Shown here piece after piece: positions 7,266 to 17,600 of a DNA stretch of 64,000 nucleotides. Below the pieces are notes generated by a model, which was not told where the DNA came from, did no database searches, and saw nothing but the letters and a program-made list of their open reading frames with translations. The stretch lies in the NCBI GenBank assembly GCA_021323595.1, contig JAJPKR010000006.1, positions 62,001 through 126,000 on the forward strand, read 5' to 3'. Each line of letters starts with the position of its first letter. The first letter of the stretch is position 1. The translations under genes were made by a program, and so were the position numbers. The DNA comes from Terriglobia bacterium (GTDB taxonomy: Bacteria > Acidobacteriota > Terriglobia > Terriglobales > SCQP01).

Positions 7266-8264
7266 ATGATCAAACTTTCGCCCCTGCGCTCGATTCCGGT
7301 CGAGGAGTACTTGCTGACGCGGATCGCCTTCTCGCCCGACGGCAGCCGCATTGCCATCGGTCACAAGCGTTTTCGTACCCTCGATGCGGAGACGGGCGCT
7401 TTCTTGCGCGATTTCTCCTATCCCGAATTCATCGGGCAGTTGCGTTTCAGCCCGGATGGGCGCTTTATCGCCGCGGCGAACGTCGCGGACAATCATCCCG
7501 CGACGGCCGGCAATCTCACGGTTTTCGACGCCGATTCCGGCGCGGTTCACTTCGCCCATCTCTCCTCGCGGCCGGTCGAAGCCTGCGCCTTTGCCGCGCA
7601 AGAGGGGCCGATGGTGGCTTGGAACGTGGCCAGGGTAGAAAGCGTGGCGGATCAGCCGGCGGTGGTGGGCGAGATCGCGCGGCGCCAGCTCGATCCTCTG
7701 CGGGAATTGCCGCCGCTCAGTCTGCGGCAGCACGAAGTGCGCGCCTTAGCCGGGAGCCCCGAGGGATTCACCTGCTTCGCGCGGCAGTCGCTGGGGGAGG
7801 CGATCACCGTGGAGCAGGCGAACTTGATCTTTCGCAAGTTTCGGTTGCTCGGCCTCGACACCCGAGGCAACGTGTTGCGTGACTTCGATCTGGGCATCGG
7901 CGCCGGGGTGAGCGCTCTTTCCCCGGACGGGAAGCTGCTCGCGGTGGAAATGGTGGATTTCAAGAACAACGAGCGCCATGTCTCGCTCATCGACACGGAA
8001 ACGGGCGTGGAAGCGAACCTGTTGGCACTCGAAGCCAATACGCTGCCGGTCCTGGAGTTCTCGCAGGATTCGGACTATTTCCTGTGCATGAAGGAAGACG
8101 CCGAGGCCAGCTTCAATACGCTGCGGATTTGGTCCACGGCCGACCTGCGTTTAGTGGGCGAAGCGCAACTCGATCTCAGCTATCACGCGATGACGAGTTG
8201 CCTGGCGCATAGCGTGCTGGCGTTCCTGGGCAACGGCAAGCTCGAATTGTTCGCGATCGAGTAG
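7266..8264 (+). CDS. WD40-like beta-propeller protein of unknown function
   Basis: The 332-residue protein has no signal peptide or membrane segment. It contains degenerate propeller blades with the recurring pattern FSPDGSRIAIG (about 20), FSPDGRFIAAA (about 62), LSPDGKLLAVE (about 218) and a last blade ending in the ELFAIE C terminus. Such proteins are binding scaffolds. The gene stands alone, with its own promoter and 5' hairpin, and converges on truB. No catalytic motif is visible and I do not recognise a specific orthologue. Confidence 0.7.
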   Translation: MIKLSPLRSIPVEEYLLTRIAFSPDGSRIAIGHKRFRTLDAETGAFLRDFSYPEFIGQLRFSPDGRFIAAANVADNHPATAGNLTVFDADSGAVHFAHLSSRPVEACAFAAQEGPMVAWNVARVESVADQPAVVGEIARRQLDPLRELPPLSLRQHEVRALAGSPEGFTCFARQSLGEAITVEQANLIFRKFRLLGLDTRGNVLRDFDLGIGAGVSALSPDGKLLAVEMVDFKNNERHVSLIDTETGVEANLLALEANTLPVLEFSQDSDYFLCMKEDAEASFNTLRIWSTADLRLVGEAQLDLSYHAMTSCLAHSVLAFLGNGKLELFAIE

Positions 8265-8312
8265 CGGCCGGCGGCGGTCAGCCGTGGATGCGCAGCGCGC
8301 GTTCCGTCCCGG

Positions 8313-9185
8313 CTAGCGCGGGAAGACGATTTCCGGCTGAAACAAGCTGCCGGCCACCCGCCGGGCGATGGCGAGCAGGCGTTCATCGGGCGTGAAGACG
8401 CGCACCAGCGGGGACGCGGAAAACTCGGGCAGATTCGCGGTCCGGCCTTGCGCCAGCTTCGCCGCGGCTTCCGGCGGCGCCACGACGGCGGGAAATTCGG
8501 GCAGCAACTCGCGGGGCGGCACCAGCGCCGATGCCCAATCGCCGGTTTGGATGGCGCCGAGCGCCTCCAGCGTGTGGCTGCGGGCGGTGGTAAATTCGCC
8601 GACCCGAGTGCGGCGGAGCGCGCCCAAGTGCGCCGCTGAGCCGGCGGCGCGGCCGAGCTCATGGGCCAGCGAGCGGACATAGGTGCCGGTGGAGCAACGC
8701 ACGCGAACGTGCGCCTTCGGCCCCTCCCATCCCAAGATCGTGAACTCGTGCACTCGCACCTCGACCGGCTTGAGTTCCACCGGCTGACGGCGACGGGCGA
8801 GCTCATACGCTCTCTTGCCGGCGATCTTCTTGGCGGAAAATGAGGGCGGGCTTTGCAGAATGGCGCCGCGCAATGCGGGCAAAGCGGCATCCACGGCACG
8901 CGGATCGGGGGGCGGCAGCACGGGGCCGACCGGCTCGCCCTTGGCGTCGAAAGTAGATGTGGCTTGGCCGAAAATGATTTCCCCCTCGTATTCCTTTTCT
9001 CGATCTTGAAAGAAGCGCGCCAGGCGGGTCATCCGCCCCAAGAGGAGCGGCAAAACGCCGGTAGCCGCGGGATCGAGCGTGCCTAAGTGGCCGATCGAGC
9101 GCTCTCCGGTAAGGCGGCGGACTCGCAAAACCACATCATGCGAAGTCATGCCGGCGGGTTTATCCACAATCAGGGCGCCGTCCAT
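8313..9185 (-). CDS. truB: tRNA pseudouridine(55) synthase TruB
   Basis: This is a 290-residue cytosolic enzyme that isomerises U55 in the T-loop of tRNAs. The N terminus DGALIVDKPAGMTSHDVV and the catalytic block HLGTLDPAATGVLPLLLG, with Asp38, are diagnostic. The KAYELARRGQ-like motif appears as KRAYELARRR. A C-terminal PUA-like tail is present but short. In many bacteria truB lies in the nusA-infB-rbfA operon; here it stands alone. A TAGATT box (minus strand, 9197-9192) ends 6 nt before the ATG, consistent with a leaderless message. Confidence 0.95.
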   Translation of the reverse strand: MDGALIVDKPAGMTSHDVVLRVRRLTGERSIGHLGTLDPAATGVLPLLLGRMTRLARFFQDREKEYEGEIIFGQATSTFDAKGEPVGPVLPPPDPRAVDAALPALRGAILQSPPSFSAKKIAGKRAYELARRRQPVELKPVEVRVHEFTILGWEGPKAHVRVRCSTGTYVRSLAHELGRAAGSAAHLGALRRTRVGEFTTARSHTLEALGAIQTGDWASALVPPRELLPEFPAVVAPPEAAAKLAQGRTANLPEFSASPLVRVFTPDERLLAIARRVAGSLFQPEIVFPR

Positions 9186-9306
9186 GAGAAAAATCTAATT
9201 GAGGTTGCAAAACTCCCAGCTTAGGCAAGCCATCGCAAGCCGGCCAGGGGAATTTTCCGCGCTTGCCAAGATGATTACCTCCCGGGCACAAAGGACAGGT
9301 TGCGGG

Positions 9307-9407
9307 TATAAATGACGGTTTGCTACTGTCGCGAATAGCAAGGGCTCGGCGTGGCCGAGTCGGAGGAGTCCGCTAGGGAAAGCAGGCTGTTCCGCTCTTC
9401 TCTTTCC
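9307..9407 (+). promoter_or_regulatory. promoter and structured leader of the histidine kinase gene
   Basis: TATAAA followed by TG at 9307-9312 is a plausible -10 box. The leader of about 97 nt holds three consecutive stems. The first is GGCTCGGC/GCCGAGTC with loop GTG (9343-9361, one G-U). The second is CGGA/TCCG (9361-9372). The third is GGAAAG/CTTTCC (9377-9382 with 9402-9407), ending just before AAAGG and the ATG. I do not recognise a known riboswitch consensus. Confidence 0.35.
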
Positions 9408-9415
9408 GGCAAAGG

Positions 9416-11722
9416 ATGAGTGTATCAGTCACCATGGCCGAACTGCTCGGCCGGGCACCGCATTCCGGGGCGCTGCTTGACGAGACGCTGGCGTTGCGCG
9501 CCGCTTCGCCGGGGTTCTGCGCCGTGCTGGAGCTGGAGGCGGGGGCCGTTATCGGCAGTTCCTTGGAAGCCTTGGGCCAAGGCCGCTGGGATTTTTCCGA
9601 GGTGCGCGCCGGGTTGCGGCGCTTGAGTTCGCTGGAGGCGGCCGGCGCCGAGATCACCGATTTTCGGGTCGAGCCGATGCTGCTGGGTGTGGGCTTGCCG
9701 TCGCTTTGGCTGCGCGCGCAAGCGCTGGAGCCGGAGGCCGCGCCCGCGCGGATTCTGCTGTGGATTCACGCCCCCGCGCCGCCGCCGTTAGCGGGGGAGG
9801 CCGCGCCCATCGTCGCCGCCGCCGATACCGCCGCCACCACCGAGAACGTGCTGGCGGATGAAGCCTATCTGCTCAAAGTCTTGATGGAGATGGTGCCGGA
9901 CACGCTGTTCATCAAGGACCGGCAGATGCGGTTCGTGCAAGGCAACCGGGCGCTGGCGGAAAAGCTCGGCAGAAAGGACATGAGCGAGGTGATCGGCAAG
10001 ACCGATTGCGACTTTTTCGCTCCCGAAGTCGCGCGCGTGTTCGAAGCCCGCGAGCGGGCGGTGCTCGAGCTCGGCCAGCCGGTGATCAATCAAGAGCAAC
10101 GCGAAGTCTGGAACGACGGCCGCGTTACCTGGGCGCTGCTCAACGAGATGCCGCTGCGGGACAATCGCGGAGAAGTGGTCGGCACTTTTGGCATCACCCG
10201 CGATGTCACCGACCGGCATCGCGCGGAAGAAGCGCTGCGCGCTTCTGAGCGCCGCTATCGCACGCTCTTCGAACGCAACGCGAGCGGCGTGTTCCGCTCC
10301 GAACCTTCCGGGCGCTTGCTCGATTGCAACGACGCGTTCGCCCTGATGTTCGGCTGCGCCAGCCGCGCCGAGGCGCTGGAGCATCCGTTGCAAGACTTCC
10401 ATATGGACCAGGCCTCGCGGGCCAAGTTCATCGAGGAGTTGCGCCGCACCGGCAGCCTCAGCAACTACGAGATGCGCGCGCGCCGCGTGGACGGCAAGGA
10501 AAAGTGGGTCCTGCTCAGCGCCTCGCTGATGACCGAGGACAACGGCCAAGAGGTGATCGAGGGAACGATGATCGACGTCACCGAGCGCCGCGAACTGGAG
10601 GACCGCTTGCGCCAGGCCCACAAGATGGAGGCGGTGGCGCGCTTGGCCGGGGGCATCGCCCACGACTTCAACAATCTGTTGACGGTGATCAGCGGCCAAT
10701 GCGAGATGCTCATGCTCGACTCCGACGACGCGGCGCGGCTGCGGCAGCGGGTCGAGGCGATTCGGCAGGCGGGGCAGCGGGCCGCCGGCCTGACGCGGCA
10801 ACTGCTCGCCTTCAGCCGGCAATTGCCGGTCTCGCTGCAAATGATCGATCTTAACGCCTGCGTGCGCCGCTCTTTCGAACTCCTGCGCGACCTGATCGGG
10901 ACCGAGAGCGAGATCGTGCTGTCGCTGGAATCGGGGCTGGATTTGGTGCGCAGCGATCCCGGGGAAATCGAGCAGATCCTGCTCAGCCTGGCGGCGAATG
11001 CGCGCGAAGCCATGCCGAAAGGCGGCAAGTTCACCATCGCCACCCGCAACGTCGAGTTGCGCCCGCAAACCCACGAGCGCACGCCCTTGGCGCCGGGCCG
11101 TTATGTCGTGCTCTCGCTCAGCGACACCGGCGTGGGCATTCCCCTGGAGATGCAGTCGCGCATTTTCGAGCCGTTCTTCACCACCAAGCCGGTGGGCAAG
11201 GGCTCGGGATTGGGCTTGGCCGGCGTGTACGGGATGGTCAAGCTGAGCGGCGGGGAAGTGCGGGTACGCAGCGCCCCCGGCCAGGGCTCGACCTTTGAAA
11301 TTTGGCTGCCGGGCACGCCCCAGCCGCGGTCCGCGGACATGCAGGGTTCCCGCACCGTGCTGCTGGTCGAAGACGAAGCCGACCAAAGAGCCATCCTCAG
11401 GGAAACGCTCGAGACCGCCGGGTTTCGGGTGCTCGAAGCGGGCTATTGGAAGGATGCCTTGGCGCACTGTCGCGATTTTCAGGGCGCGATCGATCTGCTG
11501 TTGACCGACGTGATGATGCCGGAGATGAACGGCTGGAAGCTGGCGGAAACCATCCGCTCGCTGCGGCCGGAGAGCAAATTGCTGCTGATCTCCGGCTATC
11601 CCGAGCGGGTCAGCGCGGCGCAAGCGGCGAGCGGCCTCGGCGCCGGCCTGCTGCTGAAGCCGTTCACGCCCGACGCGGTGCTGGGCCGCGTCCGCGAAAT
11701 CCTTTCCGCCAACGTCGCCTAG
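9416..11722 (+). CDS. PAS-domain hybrid sensor histidine kinase with C-terminal receiver
   Basis: The protein has 768 residues. An N-terminal region of about 140 residues without recognisable domain is followed by two PAS domains (about 145-265 and 275-400). The first contains FIKDRQMRFVQGN. The HisKA domain carries the phosphorylated His416 in GGIAHDFNNLL. The ATPase domain has SDTGVGIPLE and GKGSGLGLA. The receiver has VLLVEDEADQ and the phosphoacceptor Asp698 in LLTDVMMPEMNGW. No membrane segment is seen, so it senses a cytosolic signal through PAS. No DNA-binding response regulator is adjacent. The phosphate may pass from His416 to the fused receiver or to an unlinked partner. Confidence 0.9.
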   Translation: MSVSVTMAELLGRAPHSGALLDETLALRAASPGFCAVLELEAGAVIGSSLEALGQGRWDFSEVRAGLRRLSSLEAAGAEITDFRVEPMLLGVGLPSLWLRAQALEPEAAPARILLWIHAPAPPPLAGEAAPIVAAADTAATTENVLADEAYLLKVLMEMVPDTLFIKDRQMRFVQGNRALAEKLGRKDMSEVIGKTDCDFFAPEVARVFEARERAVLELGQPVINQEQREVWNDGRVTWALLNEMPLRDNRGEVVGTFGITRDVTDRHRAEEALRASERRYRTLFERNASGVFRSEPSGRLLDCNDAFALMFGCASRAEALEHPLQDFHMDQASRAKFIEELRRTGSLSNYEMRARRVDGKEKWVLLSASLMTEDNGQEVIEGTMIDVTERRELEDRLRQAHKMEAVARLAGGIAHDFNNLLTVISGQCEMLMLDSDDAARLRQRVEAIRQAGQRAAGLTRQLLAFSRQLPVSLQMIDLNACVRRSFELLRDLIGTESEIVLSLESGLDLVRSDPGEIEQILLSLAANAREAMPKGGKFTIATRNVELRPQTHERTPLAPGRYVVLSLSDTGVGIPLEMQSRIFEPFFTTKPVGKGSGLGLAGVYGMVKLSGGEVRVRSAPGQGSTFEIWLPGTPQPRSADMQGSRTVLLVEDEADQRAILRETLETAGFRVLEAGYWKDALAHCRDFQGAIDLLLTDVMMPEMNGWKLAETIRSLRPESKLLLISGYPERVSAAQAASGLGAGLLLKPFTPDAVLGRVREILSANVA

Positions 11723-11756
11723 TCCGGACGCAGCGGGCGCGCAGTACTCTGGGAGC

Positions 11757-12908
11757 ATGGGCCTTCCTGGCGGAGGCATGCGGCGGCTTCGGTTCCGGGT
11801 GCTGGCTGCCGCGGCGTTGCTGGCGTTGCTGGCCGGCGCGCAGCGGCCGCCCTCGGCGGAGGCGGCGGCCGGGTCGGCGGCGCTGGCGCGCGGCGATTAC
11901 GCCGCGGCCGAAGCGCATTTCCGCGCCGCGTTGCAATCCCAGCCGGATTCCGTCGGCCTGCTGAACGACCTCGCGATCAGCCTCGTCCGGCAACAGCGCG
12001 ATCAGGCCGCCATCGCGGTTTACGAGCGGGCGCTGCGCCTGGCGCCGCAAAACCCGGTGACGCGCCGCAACTTGGCCATCGCCTACTATCGGCAGCAGCG
12101 CTTCCAGGCCGCGCTGCCGCTGTTGACGGCATTAGCCGCGCAAATGCCGGAGGATTTTCAGGTACAGGAACTGCGCGGCCTTTGCCTGTTCGCGCTCAAT
12201 CGCTACGCGGAGGCGGCGCGCGCGCTGCAGAAAGCCGCTGCAATTCGGCCCGCCGATCTGCCGACGCTTTATTTGCTCGGTCAGGCGCAGCTGCGGGCGG
12301 GGGATTATCCGGCGGTAGTCGAGGTTTTTCGCCGCATTCTGCAACGGGCGCCGAACTCGGCCGAAGCGCACGTCATGATGGGAACGGCCGACGACAAGAT
12401 GTTTAAGGTCGAGGCTGCGGTCAAGGAATATCAAGCGGCCGAGGCTGCCGACCCTCGATTCCCCGGCGTGCACTCCGGGCTGGGACTGCTCTATTGGAAG
12501 CTCGATCGCGTTGCCGACGCGGAGCGCGAGTTCAAAGCGGAGCTGGCGCTGGAACCGGACGATGCGGTGAGCAATTGCCTGCTGGGGCGCATTTCCCTGC
12601 GCGAAAATCGGCCTGCCGAAGCCGGCCGGCTATTCCAACGTGCGCTGGCGGCAAATCCCAAATATCAAGAGGCGTGGTTCGGGTTAGGGCAGGCCGACGT
12701 CGCCTTGCGGCAATACGGCAGTGCGGCTGCGGCGCTGCGCCGCGCGGTCAGCCTCGATCCGCAGGACGCGAAGGCGCATTTTCTGCTGGGAACGGCGCTG
12801 GGTCATTTGGGCCAGGCGGCGGAAGCGGCGCGCGAGCGGCGGATCTCGGCGCAGATTCAGGCGCGCCAGCGCGCGCAATATACGCAGAAATTGCAGTCGA
12901 GCCACTGA
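11757..12908 (+). CDS. exported tetratricopeptide repeat protein
   Basis: The 383-residue protein has an N-terminal signal peptide (RFRVLAAAALLALLAGA). About nine TPR units follow, rich in the A-x3-Y/F and L-x3-P pattern, for example AIAVYERALRLAPQNP and AGRLFQRALAANPKYQ. It is probably a periplasmic protein-protein interaction scaffold. TACTCT ends 6 nt before the ATG and overlaps a GGGAG Shine-Dalgarno-like stretch, so leaderless and led translation are both possible. An alternative start is Met8 (MRRLRF). A GC-rich hairpin follows the stop at once, so the gene looks monocistronic. Confidence 0.8.
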   Translation: MGLPGGGMRRLRFRVLAAAALLALLAGAQRPPSAEAAAGSAALARGDYAAAEAHFRAALQSQPDSVGLLNDLAISLVRQQRDQAAIAVYERALRLAPQNPVTRRNLAIAYYRQQRFQAALPLLTALAAQMPEDFQVQELRGLCLFALNRYAEAARALQKAAAIRPADLPTLYLLGQAQLRAGDYPAVVEVFRRILQRAPNSAEAHVMMGTADDKMFKVEAAVKEYQAAEAADPRFPGVHSGLGLLYWKLDRVADAEREFKAELALEPDDAVSNCLLGRISLRENRPAEAGRLFQRALAANPKYQEAWFGLGQADVALRQYGSAAAALRRAVSLDPQDAKAHFLLGTALGHLGQAAEAARERRISAQIQARQRAQYTQKLQSSH

Positions 12909-12910
12909 TC

Positions 12911-12925
12911 GGGCGCTGGGCGCCC
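12911..12925 (+). terminator. GC-rich hairpin after the TPR gene
   Basis: GGGCGC-TGG-GCGCCC is a perfect 6-bp stem starting 3 nt after the stop codon. There is no T-run, so intrinsic termination is uncertain. Confidence 0.3.
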
Positions 12926-13042
12926 CGGACGCCGGCGGCGCGGGGCGGCGCAGTTCACGGCTCGTCTCCTGGGCGGTCTCCGCCGAGCGCGGGGGCGGGC
13001 GGCCGTTGAGGGAAGCGCGATTTCGGATCGGGATCCTGTGAT

Positions 13043-13048
13043 TACACT
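13043..13048 (+). promoter_or_regulatory. -10-like TACACT before hutH
   Basis: TACACT followed by G ends 5 nt before the ATG at 13054. There is no Shine-Dalgarno sequence, so the gene probably starts at or near the 5' end of its mRNA. Confidence 0.4.
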
Positions 13049-13053
13049 GGCTC

Positions 13054-14562
13054 ATGCTCTTTTTGCGCGGCGCCAGGCTGGGTCTGGAAGAGTTGGCGGC
13101 GATCGCTCTTGAGCGCCGGCCGGTCTCGCTGGAGCCGGAGGCTCGCGCGCGCGTGGCGGCGGCGCGCGCGCAACTCGAGCGGCGGCTGGCCGCCGGCGAC
13201 GTCATCTACGGCGTCAACACCGGCTTCGGCAAACTCGCGGACGTGCGCATCGCCGCCGGCGATCTGCCGGCTTTGCAAGCCAATCTGGTGCGCAGCCACG
13301 CTTGCGGCGTTGGGCCGGCCCTCGCGGAGGCGGAAGTGCGCGGCATGCTGGCGCTGCGAGCCAACGCCTTGGCCATCGGTGCGAGCGGCGTGCGGCCCGA
13401 AGTGATCGAGGCGCTGCTCGCGGTGCTCAACGCGGGCGTCGTGCCCGTGGTTCCCGAGCAGGGGTCTGTGGGCGCGAGCGGGGATCTGGCGCCGTTGGCC
13501 CATCTCGCGCTGGTGCTGATCGGCGAGGGCGAGGCGTGGTGGCAAGGCGAGCGAGTGGCCGGACTGGAAGCGCTCCGACGCGCGGGGTTGGCGCCGCTGT
13601 CCCTGGCGGCCAAGGAGGGCCTGGCCTTGCTCAACGGGACCCAGGCCATGCTGGCGGTGGGCGCGCTCGCGTTGGCGCGGGCCGAGCGGCTCGCACGGCT
13701 GGCCGATATCGCTGGCGCGATGAGCTTGGAAGCCTTGCGCGGAACTCCCGTCGCCTTCGACGTCCGCATTCAAGCGCTGCGCCCGCATCCCGGGCAGGCG
13801 GCGGCCGCGGCGCACCTGCGGGAGTTGCTGGAAGACAGTGAAATCCGGCGCTCTCATCTGGCCAATGATCCGCGCGTGCAAGACGCTTACAGCCTGCGCT
13901 GCATGCCGCAGGTGCATGGCGCGGTCCGCGACGTCCTGCAATTTGCCCGCGCCACGGCCGAAACTGAAACCGGCGCGGCGACGGACAATCCCCTGCTGGT
14001 TGCGGCCGAGCAGGGGATCGAAGTGCTCTCTGGCGGCAACTTTCATGGTGCGCCGCTGGCCTTCGCCTTCGATGCCGCCGCCATTGCGCTGACGTCGCTG
14101 GCCGCGATCGTCGAGCGCCGGATCGATCGCTTGGTGAATCCCGATCTGAATGAGGGGCTCCCGCCGTTTCTGACTGCCCATCCGGGACTTTCGAGCGGCT
14201 TCATGATCGCCCAGGTGACCGCGGCGGCACTGCTGAACGACGCGCGCGTGCACGCGCATCCGGCGAGCGCCGACAATACGCCTACGTCCGGGGGCAAGGA
14301 GGACCACGTTTCGATGGGCATGGGCGCCGCGCTGAAGCTGCGGCGCATCGCCGATGATTTGGAATCGGCGCTGGCGATCGAGCTGCTGGCGGCGGCGGAG
14401 GGCCTGGAGCACCGGCGGCCGCTGCGGCCGGGGCGCGGCGTTGCCCGGGCGTATGACATCGTGCGCGCCCATGCCCGTCGTTTAGCCGAGGATCGCCCGC
14501 TGGCGCCCGACATCGCGGCCCTGGCAGCCGCCATCCGCAGCGGCGCTTTTGCCGGGCTGTAG
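13054..14562 (+). CDS. hutH: histidine ammonia-lyase
   Basis: This 502-residue cytosolic enzyme deaminates L-histidine to urocanate. The MIO cofactor forms from Ala141-Ser142-Gly143 in GSVGASGDLAPLAH. The family motifs YGVNTGFG (about 50), QANLVRSHACG (about 72), NGTQAML (about 194) and the TDNPLL/SGGNFHG block (about 310-330) are all present. The length is normal. Genes for urocanase, imidazolonepropionase and formiminoglutamase are absent nearby, so the rest of the histidine degradation pathway must be elsewhere or missing. A TACACT box 5 nt upstream of the ATG suggests separate, leaderless transcription. A tyrosine or phenylalanine ammonia-lyase is unlikely given the motif set. Confidence 0.92.
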   Translation: MLFLRGARLGLEELAAIALERRPVSLEPEARARVAAARAQLERRLAAGDVIYGVNTGFGKLADVRIAAGDLPALQANLVRSHACGVGPALAEAEVRGMLALRANALAIGASGVRPEVIEALLAVLNAGVVPVVPEQGSVGASGDLAPLAHLALVLIGEGEAWWQGERVAGLEALRRAGLAPLSLAAKEGLALLNGTQAMLAVGALALARAERLARLADIAGAMSLEALRGTPVAFDVRIQALRPHPGQAAAAAHLRELLEDSEIRRSHLANDPRVQDAYSLRCMPQVHGAVRDVLQFARATAETETGAATDNPLLVAAEQGIEVLSGGNFHGAPLAFAFDAAAIALTSLAAIVERRIDRLVNPDLNEGLPPFLTAHPGLSSGFMIAQVTAAALLNDARVHAHPASADNTPTSGGKEDHVSMGMGAALKLRRIADDLESALAIELLAAAEGLEHRRPLRPGRGVARAYDIVRAHARRLAEDRPLAPDIAALAAAIRSGAFAGL

Positions 14563-14667
14563 GTGCCGCATCGGGTTGCGAGCAAGAGCCGTTGCGCCCG
14601 GTCTCTGGTCGCGAGTGTCGCACTTGCGGCGGCTGCTGTGCGATGATCCCTTTTTCCTGGAGGAATC

Positions 14668-17600
14668 ATGCGCCGTTTGGTTCTCGCGCTCTGTGTCTGC
14701 TCTTTGACCGCCCTTGCGCTCGGTGCTCAGACTCTGGGCAAAGCCACCCTAGCCGGTATGAAGTACCGGTTGATCGGGCCATTTCGCGGCGGGCGCGCCG
14801 AAGCCGTGACCGGGATCGCGGGAAATCCGTTCGTCTGGTTTTTCGGCGCGGCGGGCGGCGGCGTCTGGAAGACCGGTAACGCCGGGCTTACCTGGCAGCC
14901 CATCTTCGACAAGGAGCCGGTTTCCTCGATCGGTGCGATCGCGGTTGCACCCAGCGACCCCAACGTGATTTATGTGGGCACCGGCGAAGCCTGCCTGCGC
15001 GGCGACATCTCCTACGGCGACGGCATGTATAAGTCGCTGGATGGCGGCAAGACTTGGATTCACATCGGATTAGACGACACTCGCCACATCGCCAAGATTC
15101 TCGTTGATCCGCACGATCCGAATCGGCTGTACGTGGCCGCGATCGGCCATGCCTTCGGCCCCAACCCGCAGCGCGGCGTTTTCCGCTCGGAGGACGGCGG
15201 CAAGACGTGGCAGCGCGTGCTCTATGTGGATGATCAGACCGGCGCGGTGGACCTGACGTTCGACGGCGCCAATCCCCACGTGCTCTTCGCCGCCATGTAT
15301 CAGGAGGTGCGCAAGCCGTGGACCTTCATCAGCGGCGGGCCCGGCAGCGGCATCTATCGCTCGACCGACGACGGCGCCACCTGGCAGCGCCTTACGGGTC
15401 ACGGGCTGCCGGACGGGATCCTGGGGCGCATCGGCCTGGCCGTTTCGCCCGCCGATCCGGACCGCGTCTGGGCGCTGATCGAGGCCAAGAAAGGCGGCTT
15501 GTACGAGTCGAATGACCGCGGAGAAAGTTGGCGCTTTATCACCGGTGATCATCGTTTTCTCGAGCGCGCCTTTTATTACACGCACATTTTTGCCGATCCC
15601 CATTCCGCCGAGACGATCTACATTCTCGACACCAGCATGTACCGTTCGACCGACGGCGGCCGGACCTGGACCCGCTTGCATGCGCCGCATGGCGATCATC
15701 ACGGCCTGTGGATCAATCCCGCCAACTCGCAATGGCTGATCAACGGCAACGACGGCGGCGCCACCATCAGCTTGGACGGCGGCAAGACGTGGTCCACGCA
15801 GGACAATCAGCCGACGGCGCAGTTTTACCACGTGGCCGTGGATGACCAGTTGTTCTATTACGTGTACGGCGCGCAGCAAGACAACTCCACGGTGGCGATC
15901 GCCAGCGCCACCGACCACGGCGGCATCGGCCCGCGCGACTGGTATGCCGTCGGCGGCGGCGAGAGCGGTTATATCGCGCCCGAGCCCGGCAATTCCCGGA
16001 TCGTTTTCGCCGGCGGCAACTACGGCATTCTCACGCGCTGGGACAAAGCCACGAACCAGGCTTATCTGGTGAGTCCGGCGCCGGTCAACATGGACGGTTC
16101 AGCGGCGGCAAGCCAGAAATACCGCTTTCAGTGGACGGCGCCGCTCGCGTTCTCGCCCTTCGATCGCCACACGCTTTATTTCGGCGCGCAGGTGCTGTTC
16201 AAGACCGTGGACGGAGGGCAGAGCTGGCAGGTGATCAGTCCCGATCTCACGCGCAACGACAAGAGCAAGCAGGAGATGCCGGGCGGGCCGATCACCAAGG
16301 ACAGCACCAGCGTCGAGTTCTACGACACCATCTTCACCATCGCGCCCTCGCCGCTCGCCCGCGGCGAGATCTGGGTAGGCAGCGACGACGGGCTCGTGCA
16401 CCTGACGCGCGACGACGGTGCGCACTGGGAAAACGTCACGCCCGGCGGTCTGCCGGCATGGAGCAAGATCAGCCTCATCGAGGCTTCGCCTTTTTCCGCC
16501 GGCGCCGCTTACGTGGCGGTCAACCGCAACAAGAACGACGACCTGAATCCATACATCTACAAGACCGACGACTATGGCCGCACTTGGACCAAGATCGTGC
16601 AGGGCATTCCCGCCGGCTCCTACGTTCATGTCGTGCGCGCCGATCCGGAACGCCGCGGCCTGCTCTATGCCGGCACCGAAACCGGCGTGTATATCTCCTT
16701 CGACGATGGCGGGCAGTGGCAGCCGCTGCGGCTGAACCTGCCGACGGTTTCGATTCGCGACCTCGCGGTGCACGACGGCGATCTGGTGGTCGCCACCCAC
16801 GGCCGCGCCTTCTGGATCTTGGATGACCTCGCGCCGCTGCGCCAGCTCACACCAGCCGCGCTAAGCGAACCCGTGCATCTCTTCACGCCGCGGCCGGCCT
16901 ATCGTTTTCACGACGGTGGCCAAGGCGGCCATGGCCGGCCGGGTATCGGCGCCAACCCGCCGCGGGGCATCATCGTGGACTATGAGCTTGCCACCTTGCC
17001 GAAGGGCGACATCACGCTCGATGTGCTTGATGCGCGGGGCCGCGTGATCCGGCATTTCACGAGCGCCAAGCCGGACGGCGGGATCAGCGGCCCGGAAGCT
17101 GAAAGCAATAATTGGCAGCCGCCGGAACCGGCGCTGCCGAAAAAAGCGGGGTTGAACCGCTTCGTTTGGGATATGCGCGAAGCACCGCCGCGCCCGGTCC
17201 CTCGAGCCGTCTATGACACCGGCCTGCCGGAAGGCGTGCTGGTGCTGCCGGGCAAGTACCAAATCAGGTTGACGGTGGACGGCAAACCCTTTACCGCGCC
17301 TTGCCAAGTGCTGGCCGATCCCCGCGTGAAGCTGCCGATGACGGAGCTGCAGGCGCAGTTCGAGCTGGCCGGGCGGGTGCGCGATTTGCTCGACGCCGAT
17401 CATGCCGAAGTCTTGGCGATCCGGCAATTGCGGGATGAGCTGACCGCGCTCGAGAGACGCCTCGATCCGCCGAGCGGCGCGGCCGGCCAAGTCGTGACGG
17501 CCGCTCAGGCGCTCGATCGCAAGATCACCGCCATCGAAGATCAACTGATCAGCCGCGCCTCAACTGCCGACGAGGATCAGCTTAACTACGGCAATATGCT

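Noticed and set aside
9343-9372. Cyclic-di-GMP or other known riboswitch before the histidine kinase
   Set aside because: The stems do not contain the conserved loop sequences of any riboswitch class I can recall, so it is reported only as a structured leader.
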